This document shows, piece after piece, positions 39,455 through 51,141 of a stretch of 64,000 nucleotides of DNA (positions within the stretch are counted from its first letter, which is position 1; each line of letters starts with the position of its first letter). The notes under the pieces are model-generated. The model was not told the origin of the DNA. It did not search any database and saw only the letters and a program-made list of their open reading frames with translations. The stretch comes from Oscheius dolichura (Eukaryota; Nematoda; Chromadorea; Rhabditida; Rhabditidae): assembly GCA_932521035.1 (NCBI GenBank), contig OW051495.1, positions 806,001 to 870,000 on the forward strand. The letters are read 5' to 3'. The translations under genes were made by a program, and so were the position numbers.

Positions 39455-42400
39455 ATGTCCTCTCCCGGAAGTCAACGTCTCTGGGTCGGGCCGCTGATGC
39501 TCATCCTGGTTATTGCCGTAATTTATATCTTTTCCCTTATGCCGAGTGCTCCTCCACACAGGGTGAGTTGACCGGGAGAGGAGAGAAGATGGGGACGAGA
39601 CTTCAGAGAACAATTCAAGACTACGTGCCAGATCTGTCTGGGGAGATTCGAATCGACAGGAACGATGACATGGCTTATGGTAGGCAATTTTTCTTTTAGA
39701 ACTTTTCAACGGGAGCGTTTTTTTGTTTTACGGAAGCTATGAAATCCTTGCTTTTGGCTATTCTTTGATAAAACTCACTCACCAATATTATAGTAACTTT
39801 TTTATACATTCCCTCGTCTTCTAATAAATTACCTCAATTTCGGCCTGGATTACTTCATAATCCTCCCCCGCTCAAGTCATCTCTCGTTGGTTATAATTAG
39901 ACAAGATGACGTTGTTTTTCTGCTCCTCTTCTCGTTATAAAATCACTAATAAGGCCATAAAAAGAGGGAAAAGTAGTCTTTCATACACAGTAGAAAGAAC
40001 GAAAGGGGCAATCCTAATAAGAGCACAGTGAAACAAATTTTCCAACTAAAAGCACCAAATTACAGCTTGTAAACATCATGCACTCTGAATTTGATTATAG
40101 TTGAAAGAAAGCACGTCCGTTTAGTGCCTGTTTCTTCCTTTTCGTCCTTATTAATTCGATTAGAAAATTTATAAAAACAATTTTCGGATATTTCTAGAAA
40201 CATCCCCTAATTTTTAACGAAAATTCTCGTTTTCAGCACCTCCTCTCGATCCAGAATGTATGAATGGCGGTGTAATGAACGACACAACAGAGGCGTGTGA
40301 CTGTACTCACGGATTTTCCGGTGTTCGATGCCAGACACCCTCTAAAACGGTGGGAATACCCTTCCTTCTTGTAAATATGGTAAATGTTTTAGATTTGCCT
40401 AAACGACGGGATCTATTCCTACCGGCTGGGATACTGTCTCTGCCATGGTTCTTTCGTGGGAGAACACTGTGAGACGCGATGCACGGGAGGCGTTGCTAAC
40501 AGAACTACGAGTAAGTCTTTTGTCAATCTGAATAATCAAAAAGGAGACGCAATTCTTCCAGATAAAAGCCAGGTAAAACATGAACTTTTCAAAAACTTGG
40601 ATAAAAATGTCGGTGTTTTAAATTGGCTAGGAAAAGAGGGCGCTCCATTTGCTTCACTGCGTGTGGTCATTTGTGGTCAAAATTTGAAAATTTGAGACTA
40701 AAAATGAACCCGTAAAATGGGAAATGTTCCTTTCAATGCATACACTATATGATACAGTAATCCTACAGTAATCCAGTACTTCTTCTCGCTTCCGGGAGAT
40801 GAAATACTGAACAGTACAATCGTTTAGTATAGATTCTCGCTTCTTTTCTAGTGAGAACGAAACAATGAACTGGAATTTTATCTAACGAAGCAGAATCTGG
40901 GTTACTGTAGGGGGAAAAGTTGTTTCCACTATGAAATACTGCACCGCTGATAGGCAGAAATACTCCTAAAAAGGGATCTCTGGAACATTTCATCAAATTT
41001 TAAAAGTTCCCTGATTAAAATTTCGAATTGTTTCATATCGGCTACAAATTAGAAGAATTAGCTTCTATCCAGTTGACTGATCCCTGTTCATAGATATGTG
41101 TGAATGTCTCGGCCGTTTCTTCGGTCCCCAATGTGAAGTGCTCTGTATGCACGGGGATATCATCAATGGAACCGTCTGCAAATGCCATCCGGGCTATATG
41201 GGAGCGTCTTGCGCTGCCTGCGACCCTGCTGTCAATGGAGAAACATGCGAACATTATATCAAACGACGGTGGGTAAAGTTATTTATCAAAAAACCCATCC
41301 CTCACTGAACTAGAATTGGAACCAGGAATGTTATAGCCTGTACATGAAACTTACGGGAATTTCACAATTTTCAGAGGAGCAGTGAATTCGCGCCTGACTT
41401 TGAGCGGCCTGTCCTTCTGTATGATCACCATTGGACTGCTTTGTGTTACAGCTAGGTGAGTACTGTAAAAACTAGCTTATTTTATACTACCATATTTACC
41501 CTTGTCTTACATTTTCGGAACTACGAATAACATCTTCCAAGCGTTATAAAGGCAACATAAAACATAATTATCCCGTTTTTTAAGAATTTGATGCCCAATG
41601 GCCTCATACCCCCAGGAGAGAAGTAGAATTCTTTCTCCTAACTTATTTAGGCTCTGTCGCTTATCGGATATTTCCTAAAAATACCATTTTCCGAACAAAT
41701 TAGAAGCTTTTTCCACACCTAGCAACACTCGAACTGTGTAAAATAAGAATCAAGTCAATATTAAGCCAAATTGGAACAGAATTCAACTGTTTCTCGTTTA
41801 CTTCGCCTTTTTCCGGGATTCCACAGCAATTACTCCCATAAATCGACCCCTTTTATGAAAATAGCCTGTCGTTTTGGGACCTGTATTCTCTAAAAATCTT
41901 ACCTTCCGTTATAGTTCTTATAAAAAGTAAAACTGAAGCATTATTCAGTCCAAGTTTCAGACGACGACGAGTTGGAATGAATCCGCCTGAGACGAACGAA
42001 ACATGGTACCGCGTATTCAATCCGACTCCTACACGGCCAGGGTAAGTGGAGGCAAAATGTCCAACAAAACGCTGACGCTGAATTTTTGATATATAAACCA
42101 GCCCAGAAACAAATTTTATTCCCTTTCGAGTAGTCTAGAAATAGAGAATTTCTTCAAGCCTACTACAGTCCGGTCAAGAAGTATAGGTTCACCCCATTTT
42201 TCTCCAAAACCACCCCAAAAACTTGAGTTCCTGAAATGAGTCATACACCATTCGATAGCCCGTCCTCAAATACCCTTAACCCCAAGAGTTCGCCCATTTT
42301 CAACCTCATATGCTAATTTTATGCCATTTTTATGAAAAATGGTCAAAATCCGATGGTCAAGAAGTATAGGTTCACTCAACAAAAGCTCTTTATTTCGTAG

Positions 42401-44304
42401 AGTACGGCCTCAGTAAGAAGTTCTTCCTCCTGGAGATCGTTTTTGATCGTACCCAGAGAAACTGCTTTGTTCGACGCAGCACGTTGAATGAGTCGGTCAT
42501 CTCTTGGACTGAGGATCCTAGACCTGCCACATCGTTCCTTGGAGCCATATCCTGCAGGATCATTGACGTAATGGTTGACGACGTTGCAACTGCGCCCCAG
42601 CTTGATTGCAATCTGTCGATTTGACAGATTCACGGCTTTCCAGGCGTCTATCTTCGCCTTTTCCTCCACAGTAAGATGAGTACCACGTGGCATGGGAGCA
42701 GAAGAATAAGTGAAAGCTCATGGCACGTCAAAAAACTGTTTTTTTGCAGGTAGACAACTTGCTAACCGCGAAGTTCTGAGGTGAACCTATACTTCTTGAC
42801 CATCGGATTTTGACCATTTTTCATAAAAATGGCATAAAATTAGCATATGAGGTTGAAAATGGGCGAACTCTTGGGGTTAAGGGTATTTGAGGACGGGCTA
42901 TCGAATGGTGTATGACTCATTTCAGGAACTCAAGTTTTTGGGGTGGTTTTGGAGAAAAATGAGGTGAACCTATACTTCTTGACCGGACTGTAGTAGAGGC
43001 GTAGGTTGTGAGGGATATTGAGCAAAAGTTTGTGGAATTGTACGTAAATTTGATGAAGATCTCGATTCTTTTAGCCGTTGCCGCCATGATTTCATGTGTG
43101 GTGGTTCGTGGTTCCCGCGTGATCGAGCTCTCATCGTAGCACCGGGAAGGGCGACAATCTCCCATGGTAATCGTCGCAGTCAACAGTGAGTATAGGCTCT
43201 CTTTTGAATAAATTATGAACTTTTTTTCAATTCATAAAAGCGAGTTTTTGTCAATATAAAACTCTTCCAATAAAACAAAATCAATCCGGTTACTCTTTTC
43301 CCCCCTTCAAAACATTAGAAATTCTGCCATTTTTTCAGGTCGAGAAGTGCCTCCCGACGACTGGCTACCCCTCCGCCAAGTTATACGTCAATGGATAACT
43401 TGACAGACGAACAAATGCCACCAACATATGAGGTAGGTCTATAGTAAGGCTTCGGATAATTGGAGAGACAGGACATATGGAACTGATGCCATACAATTGC
43501 TCCCAGACCATTTTGCCCATTTACATCTTCAAATTGAAGCAAAAATGTCCAAAAAATGTAGACTCCCTGAAACCGGACTTCAATATGTCCATGCCTTAGT
43601 CTTTCGAGTTGACTTTGCTTGTTTTCGAATATGGAAAACAGAAATTATTTCAATTTGACCTCGAAGTCAAAAAATGTAAGTGCTTCCAATGTAATTTTGG
43701 CATTATAAGCGAAAATTGGAACATTGCGAAAAAAACAATGAACTGCAATTTACCATATATGAACCTTTTTCGTTCCATTTTTAAATGAAATAAAGTAAAA
43801 ATCATTTCAATCGGTGCTATCTGCGGGCCAATCATTTGAATTGAATGAAAATCCACTTTTTACCCACTTGAAAATCGTCTTCCCCTTGCTAACAAACCCT
43901 CTGTATGTGTATCATTTTCACGGAAATTACTCAATCTAGTCGAAAATATACAGTCTCAACTGCCCACTTGATGATTTTCTCCATTTTGAACTGAAATTGA
44001 TACTCAAAAAGGTTTTGAAACGATTACCGAAAGTTCATTTCAGCACATATGAACAATTTCTGTTACATATTTTCATTAAATAAAAGCAAAACTCATTTTT
44101 TCTAATCGTCTGAGCGTATTGAGTCGAAAATTGGCTTTTATTGTTCCCTGTTCCTCCCAGATAAGCCCGCCGTTCCTCCCTCCCCAATTCATCAAATTTC
44201 AGGAGGCGACTCGAGTTCTCTCGGAAGATCGACGTGAACTGATAGTGGACGAGACAGACAAAGAGGAGACGTCTCCCGTGGTGCCGTCTACCTCCCAAAT
44301 TTAG
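39455..44304 (+). CDS. EGF-repeat transmembrane protein with PY-motif tail
   Basis: 351 aa. Exons 39455-39562, 39607-39679, 40237-40349, 40393-40510, 41094-41268, 41375-41455, 41961-42041, 43075-43185, 43339-43432, 44203-44304, in phase. The N-terminus has a hydrophobic signal/anchor (LMLILVIAVIYIFSLM, residues 14-29). The ectodomain has EGF-like modules: ECMNGGVMNDTTEACDC..GFSGVRC, ICLNDGIYSYRLGYCLC..FVGEHC, CECLGRFFGPQC and CMHGDIINGTVCKC..GYMGASC. A second membrane segment (LTLSGLSFCMITIGLLCVTA, about 203-221) is followed by RRRR, a stop-transfer signal. The cytoplasmic tail carries two PPxY motifs, PPSY (300-303) and PPTY (315-318), the known ligands of WW domains in NEDD4-type ubiquitin ligases. 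ATG follows CCTCTTCAG, suggesting trans-splicing. One intron (42042-43074) holds a transposon. AATAAA at 44455-44460. No ortholog name is claimed. Confidence 0.82.
42164..42992. mobile_element. Tc3-like (Tc1/mariner) deletion derivative
   Basis: Element 42166-42990 (825 bp) is flanked by TA on both sides, the Tc1/mariner target duplication. Terminal inverted repeats of about 210 bp start CAGTCCGGTCAAGAAGTATA and are nearly identical (one mismatch noticed). Within each repeat the sequence GGTCAAGAAGTATAGGTTCA occurs twice, at the tip and about 180 bp inward, like the paired transposase-binding sites of Tc3. Only about 400 bp of unique interior remain, coding the start of a transposase on the minus strand (separate entry). 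Sits in an intron of the EGF gene. Confidence 0.88.
42376..42693 (-). pseudogene. Truncated Tc3-like transposase: DNA-binding domain only
   Basis: 105 codons with an intact start and a stop just inside the left terminal repeat. MPRGTHLTVEEKAKIDAWKA and NLSNRQIAIKLGRSCNVVNHY are the first helix-turn-helix, LSPRDDRLIQRAASNKAVSL the second, as in the bipartite DNA-binding region of Tc3A. The DDE catalytic domain is absent (internal deletion). The product could bind the element's own ends without being able to transpose it. Confidence 0.75.
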
Positions 44305-45581
44305 CCCCCCTAATTCCCCCTCTGTTAGTATATTTCTCCCCCCGATCCGGTACAATTCGCGCTTCTCCTCCTCTCCGATTTCTTACTTGTAAGTATTCTT
44401 TTACGGGTGCCGCCATGATTAAATCAAATTCTAAATTTTATAATAATGACAAAGAATAAATCATTTGGGTGTTTGTATTGTTGTGTGCTTTTAAACTGCC
44501 GCCCTCCAATGTTTGGGTGCGCGAAGGCAATCCGAAGTGCGTAATAAAGGAGCCAACTGTCACTCTCTGCCGCCCCTCCACACTCCGATCTCGAGACGCT
44601 TACACTGTCGAGAGCTGTCGCGCGGAGCCTATTATCCACCACCAACATAGACAGACCCCGAGAGAGAATCACCACAACCATCACTCGGCTGTCAGCTGGC
44701 TTCAGCTGGCTGTTAAAATCGCCAATTTGTTCTCTTGTCAATTCATTTCAATTCGTTTTATTGGATTTTCTTCCGTCTACTGATTATTACCGTACTCTTC
44801 AAACCATTCTTTCCGTTTTTCTGGCTGTTGGGACCGAGAATTGGGGTGAAACGACATGATTTACCTTTCAGATGCTAAATTGATCCTAATGCCACAGAAC
44901 CTTGGTACAATTTTGTGCTTATCATTGACTCTTGACCACTCTCTCTTCCGTACATGGGCAAACATCCGATTTCAGGCGGAAGTTTCTTTATTTCTATATT
45001 TCATCTTCTCGTCATGAATTACTTTCTTCACTAGTCAACACGCGCCTATATCATCACCACCTGTCTCAATTTCATTTTCAATGTTACTCCATACATAAAA
45101 AAGAAGAATACAACTACATATCCCCCAATGATCATCCTGTTTTAGTCTCAAAAACTAACTTATCCAGGCGGCATAACTCAATTTCCCGTCACATCCTGCT
45201 AAACTTCCATTCTTCTCTGCTTTTTCTTTATTCCTTGCTCTCTATTTTCTCCAAATATTTGAATTTTCCCCTCCAGCTAAAAGCTAAAAGTCACGCTATT
45301 TGGCTACCTGATCCCTGGTGTCCTGAGGGCACCTAGCCCCTTATTTTCCCCCTCCCCCCAGTCCTCCCTCCCTTTAAATCTTCCTGGGAAAGTGTCACTT
45401 CCACTTCTCTTCTTCTCTCTCCCCTCCCGTCTTCTTTTTTAGTCACTCCCTCCCCCAGCTGGCCACAATAGCCGGGTAATATTCATTGCGTGTTCTCCCC
45501 TCCCCACTAATAAGCCGTAGTGAATCTCGCTCCATTTTCAGAGAAGTGTCAGAAGAAGGAGATAGAAACAGATGGGACAAG
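44305..45581. other. Intergenic: EGF gene 3' end and promoter of ENPP-like gene
   Basis: Includes the AATAAA at 44455-44460, a short relative of the 45-bp palindromic element (about 44953-44985, TACATGGGCAAACATCC), and a pyrimidine-rich outron (45340-45540) ending in CATTTTCAG at 45541, 41 nt before the ATG. Confidence 0.55.
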
Positions 45582-48500
45582 ATGCCCTCAAGGGCCCTAC
45601 CGATGGGTCTTCTTCTTGTTCTCCTCATATTTTCGATGGTAATAGACTGCTGTGAGGGGCAGAAGCTAGCTGTTGTTATTGGTAAGTCTCTAGATAGGGG
45701 AAAGGGGGAATCAAAATGCGACTGGAACAGTTTTCTTATATTTTCTCCTTGGAACGAAAAAAACTAGCGCGAAGCGTGGCGCGTGGTTTGACTTTACATC
45801 GGGATAGTGCCAGCTCCGGAAAGGTAACCTTGACGCGCCCAGCTTTTCAGTTGAGGTTTCGTGAAAATCTTTTTTTTAAACCATAATTTCGAGAGTAGTC
45901 GATTACCCCTACCCCCAAATTTTCAGGGATGTAGTCCATAAAATAAAAGCAGGACGAGCACAACAAATTTTGCAAAATGTCTGCCGTCCGCCGTGTGTTC
46001 GATTTTCGTGGAGTAGAGGCTAAGAGGCCGGTATTATCATTCGAGAGGTCGGAGGTTCGACCAAAAAGGCGCTTTTTGTCGGGAAATTCCCATTAAAATT
46101 CGTAAATGAATTAACAAAAAGAGGACAATCACTATTTTAAAAAGAGAAACTCCAAGGAACCCTTGTGGTTGGACAGGAGTGAACAAAAAGAGAGCGATAA
46201 TGGAAGAATCAAACCACTGCAGTTTTTTAGACGTTGCTTCAAGTTTCTTTTTACACACCGATTGTATGTCGCGAAGCCAACCTTGTAAAAGGGATGTTGA
46301 AGACTTTGAATACCGAAATTTCGATATACCCATTGCCGATATATCGATATTCCTCTTCGCTCAACCCTGGTTGACGATTAGGAGGTGCCTCTGGCAGTCA
46401 AATTTGAATGAACGGGAAAATCTGTTGGAAGAAAGATGTAGCAAGTTCAAATGGCCAGAAAATAAAGGGGGGCGGGGATGTGAATCAGATGTTTCCGTTA
46501 AAAAGTGCAGTGGTATGATTCTTCCAATATCGTTCTCTTTTTGTACATTCCTGTCAAACCACAAGTTCTTTGAGTTTATCTTTTTAAAATAGTGATTCTT
46601 TCTTCCGTTTGTTTTTTCAACTTCTACGACTAAGGAATCGAACAACAATAGATCTCTTTTTCCGCTCTTTGAAGGCTTTCTAAAGCAAAAAAACGGGGCA
46701 ATTTCTGAACAACATTGGCGTATTGTTCTCTACTATCCATCTGTTCTATTATAGAGACCGTAGAACGAGAAAAGAGCAATTCAATTATAGCAATAGCATG
46801 TGTGTGTGTGTGTCCGTTTCTGCTTACTCATATTGTATTCTCTCATCTACTATGTGAGGGGTAATTAGTTTCAAATTGGTCAAGGAGGCGCTTATATCCG
46901 AGGGGTAATTTCTCAATTACATAATGATACAAGCCGGGAACATAAGAACTTTTCTCCCTTATACAATAATCTCTTTTCAGTGGACGGTTTCGGAGGGGGA
47001 ATATTCCACCGCTTCTCCCATCTTCCCGGGTTTCGAACCTTCGAGGATGAAGGTGTCTGGAGTACGAAGCTCTTCCCCGTCTATCCCAGTCTCCCTCTCC
47101 CCAATCGACATTCCCTCCTGACTGGTACAGCCCTTCACTTTTTATAGACAAAATTGAAATATTTTAGGACGGCTTCCCCGACGTCATGGCATCATCGACG
47201 ACTACATTTACAACCACCGTACAGGGCAGACTTTCGCCAATTTTAGTCAGAACAGTGATTTTGAGGAAGTGTGAGTTTTTATTACCAATATTACTACTCA
47301 ACTAACCATACACAATGTTGTGACTATTATTTTCTTCCAAAAAACAAAGAAAAAGTAAATGATAAACTCGAGAGAGTTTCCATTTTCCCTGGTCTAGACT
47401 CTTTGGAAAATTTCTTGCTACGCCGAGAAGGTAAAAGGAATAATCTTGGAAGTTTTTGATGTTCCAATGACTAGAGGTTGTTTGAAATAGAGATGTTTCG
47501 GGGTTTTTTCACGGAGAACACAGCAAAGACACCTAAATTGAAGGAAAACTTAGATTCCTAATTTTCTTTTCAATATTTCTCTATATTCCAGTCCCTGGTG
47601 GGGAGCGGAGCCGATATACATCACCGCCGCTAAGGCTAAAGTTTCCGTGGCCATGTTCTTCTTCCCCGAGTGCAATGTCGACTGGCACATTGCTCCTACC
47701 TCCTGTATGCCGCCTCGGGAAGACGGTCTGACCTTTGCTGATGAGGTCTACGCCCGGCAGGTGGCTGATGCAACCAAGTTTGTTCGTTTCTTGAGTTTTT
47801 ATATGGAAATTCATAGAACTCACGACCTGGTAATGGTCTACCATCCGAATATTCGAGGAGAGATCTCACGGATCGGGCCAAATCGGATGACAGTGAAGAA
47901 TGGGAGGGAAATTGACAAATTCCAACAGGTAAGCCGTTTTGGCCAGGGTTTTCTTCCTTACTTCTATTTTTTGACACTTTCGTCTTCTGGTCAAGACCTT
48001 TCCAATAGCTTTATGTAATCTTTCCAGTCCTTTATAGTCCCGCCAAAACATAAAAATTGCACACGGGGTCTTTATCTTAGACTTTTAGTTTATTCAAAAT
48101 ATTTGCACAGAACCGTACTTCCCGACTGCGTTTTGCATTTCCGACAACTATTGATGCACAAGAATGAACTGCGCGTTACGTTTGAAGAGCAGCCGAAGAT
48201 CCGGTATTACGTTTTCAACTGGATTTTCACATTTATCCGACCAATTACCGAATTTGAAAACCCCCAGTAGAACAAAAAACTAAAAGGAAACTTAGTTTTC
48301 CTTTGAAGAAACAGAGAAACTAGGAATCAGCCTAGCGTTTAGGAGCCGTTCATTTTTGTCCGATAATGAACAAAATATGGTTTACTCACGTTTGGATGAG
48401 CTTTTATAAAATAAATATAAATAGCGGTATAATCTTTCTTGTAGTAGTGCCCACACCACATCTGTTACTGGCAAATCAGTTATTTTCCCCGGAATTATTC

Positions 48501-50028
48501 GAAAACATGGTTATTCTCTTATTTCAATGAATCCTTCTATACCCCATATGTTCTTTTATACAGCGAGAAAAAGAAGTTCTTACGTGGATCTATCTATCAT
48601 CAAAAGACAAAAGAATCCCATTCTTACAAGGAGGTAGTAACAATTCTCAGGTTCCCTTTTCAGTCCCTCGAACGTCTGGTAGCCCAAGCCCGTGAGCGGA
48701 TAGATCTTAACGTTCTGGTCATCTCAACTCACGGAATGACAGGTGTTCCTCGTTCAAATATACGGTAAGGCTCTTTTTACTCCTGGGAATACGAAGAATA
48801 GCCGATTTTTAGGGTCCTTGACGACTATATCCCGATGGAATTGTTGAATATTACAGTAGGAGGAGGAGCACTGAAACAAGTTATCGCTAAAAACGGGAAA
48901 ACTCATCAGGTTTGTGACATAAAAGTTATCGATGAATCATTAGGAAGATATTTTGTTTCTATTTGAATGCAGCTTGAAGCAGGATCATTTCTTAGAATTA
49001 ATTGTGATCCGGGCAAGTGATTTGGACTCTTCTTGGTTCATTTTTTGCTAAATTTCAGCAATACCTACATGCTAAAAGTCGAAATTCCAGGTCTACAGTC
49101 AGTTGCGCAACCATCACCCCATTCCTAATGTCAAAATCTACTATACAGCATCCAGGGTAAGGTTTAGCCTGTCGTTTTTTTTTACCTCGATGAATGAGAA
49201 ACGGCAGATTCTCACGATTCATAAATAGGAATTGAAGCGGAAAAAGCTATGCTGCAAATCAGAATATCTTTTCTCTCCAGAAAATAAAAAAAAACTGACG
49301 GGGCTCCTGTTTTTTCTAAAATTTCTGATCTTTCAATTATTGGATAAAAGAATCATGAACAAAAAAAGCGGTTGCATCCCCTGTTGACGGTTTTCCCTTC
49401 AAAAAAGTGTTTCAGATAGGAGACATGCCCGAATGGTACCACTACAAGCGATCCGCCACTGTGGCGGATCTTCTCCTCGTTGCTCAGCCAGGATATGCCA
49501 TTGTTACGGTAGTGTATATTGGAATTCAAGGCAGAATGAAGGTTTAGAGAGACCCTAGAAAGCAGTTTCCACAAGAATCACACGTTCCCTTCGGTCTATC
49601 CGGATACAATAATCAGTATCCGGATATGATGGGCATCTTCTTGGCCTACGGACCGTGTAAGTTGATTCAAGTTGAATCATTCAACAATGGGAAATCAAGC
49701 GGGCTATCCGATTGTACAAAGTTAGCAAATAAGCTAAAAAAACTTCTTGTTTACCCGGCCTCCATAGCAATAATAAAAGCGAGTCAATTTCCAATTTTCA
49801 GTGTTCAAAAAAGGCTACCGAAAAGGTCCCGTCGAGATTTGTGACGTCTACCATCTGATGTGTAAGCTCCTTCAACTCAACTGTGAATCGACGCCAAAAC
49901 GGATCGAGAGAATCGACGACGTACTGTCCAACGACGCCCGAGTGGCCATCCGCACCTCCTCTTCCCCTTTCCCTGTACAGAAACTCCTCCTCTTCCCCTT
50001 ATTTTTAATATTTTTCCACTTTTTATAG
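45582..50028 (+). CDS. ENPP-family (nucleotide pyrophosphatase/phosphodiesterase) protein, predicted catalytically dead
   Basis: 458 aa, the length of ENPP4/ENPP5. Exons 45582-45681, 46981-47124, 47168-47270, 47592-47928, 48664-48764, 48813-48909, 49091-49156, 49416-49508, 49548-49656, 49802-50028, all in phase. A signal peptide (MGLLLVLLIFSMVIDCCEG) precedes the alkaline-phosphatase-fold domain: VDGFGGG, LFPVYPSLPLPNRHSLLTG, RRHGIIDDYIYNHRTG, PWWGAEPIYITAAKAKVSVA, VISTHGM, FLAYGP and KKGYRKGPVEICDVYHLMCK. A hydrophobic C-terminus (KLLLFPLFLIFFHFL) suggests a GPI or membrane anchor. Active ENPPs need a Thr/Ser nucleophile and six Asp/His metal ligands. Here the first Asp (D35) and one His (H251) remain, but the nucleophile position is Pro72, DxxxH is N202/E206, the SDHG Asp is Thr250 and the last His is Ser365. 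It is therefore probably a secreted or anchored pseudoenzyme. Confidence 0.9.
46005..46062 (+). repeat. tRNA-like element in ENPP-like gene intron 1
   Basis: A near A box TGGAGTAGAGG (46010-46020, one mismatch) and a B box core GGTTCGACC (46054-46062), followed by a T5 run at 46073-46077. Spacing fits a tRNA-derived SINE or pseudo-tRNA. Confidence 0.4.
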
Positions 50029-51076
50029 TATTTCTGGTAGAGATCTCAACAGAAACCAAAAGAATATCGAAAAAGAACAGAAAACATTATCATCTCTATG
50101 TGATTGAATGTGTCTTGCTACAAATGAACTATATTATTCTGGTTGGGGAAGACGGTCGATAAGTAGACGTTGAGGTTCATGGCTACCGTATTCCTTGGAA
50201 TACAAGTTTGAACCAGAAAAACATTTTAAAGGGAGCCTACCGCAGTAGAAAAGTTTCTCGCGATTCTAATGTTCAACAGTTCTAGCTTACTAGCTAACTG
50301 GGTAAAATCTCTACTAGAGAATAGCAGAACGTGAAAATTAGGAAGCAACCACCTAAGCCAACTAGCTACTAATAGGCAACCATCTCCTCGTTCATAAGCT
50401 CTTTGAAGCCGAAAAATAACTGCCTGCCATTTTCCCTTATCATTGCTTGAAAATAAAACAAAGATCTTATTAACCTGCTAAATAGCCACGGTTATATTGC
50501 TTGTCTTCAGAGAGTCAAAGAGAGACGAAGACACTATACGTCTCAGGATCTGATGCCGAGTTCGTGCCAATCCCTGTCTGCTGTACTACAGCGCATTCTA
50601 CTGCCTACCAAGTTTTTTTGAGCGGCATATCGAGAAAGTATTGCTGAAAAGTGTATAAGACACATTTTATAAGAGCTGAAACAATTCTAAAACGAATTAG
50701 CTTGTCTAAATTACTTTGAAATGGGGTTTCTCGTAACAAGAAAGTCGAAAAAAGTGGTAATACAAGTTTTACGGTACTTTTTAGCAACAATTGAACTTGA
50801 TATTTCTGACAAGAGAGAGAAATATTCCTACCGATGAGTCATATTGGATATCTCTGCCCCTGGTAGTCACGAACAGGACAACTAATCGTCTCATGTTCGG
50901 AATTATGCAAATCTCATTGACTGCGCTCCTATCCGACCCGGTGGAGAGAGAGAGAGAGAGATAGAGTGGGGATGGAACAGTATTATTGAGTCGAGAGAGA
51001 GGGGGATTATAGAGGTGACCGAATATGTAATTACCATGAAGAGAACAGAGAGAGAGAAGGCCCTTTATGGGAAGAT

Positions 51077-51141
51077 CTGAGCACAGCGGAGGCGCGACAG
51101 ACCTTTAAATCTGGAGACATTTTTGTTGGAAACGGACTATA
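51077..51141. mobile_element. TATAGTCC-type MITE, right half only
   Basis: CAGCGGAGGCGCGACAGACC followed by ...TTGGAAACGGACTATA matches the right half of the copy at 32522-32667; the left half is missing. Confidence 0.55.

Noticed and set aside
45900-46600. Additional exon of the ENPP-like gene in its 1.3-kb first intron (open frame 46179-46592)
   Set aside because: Joining 45681 directly to 46981 already gives the conserved strand-plus-VDGF start of the ENPP domain in phase, leaving no room for another coding exon.
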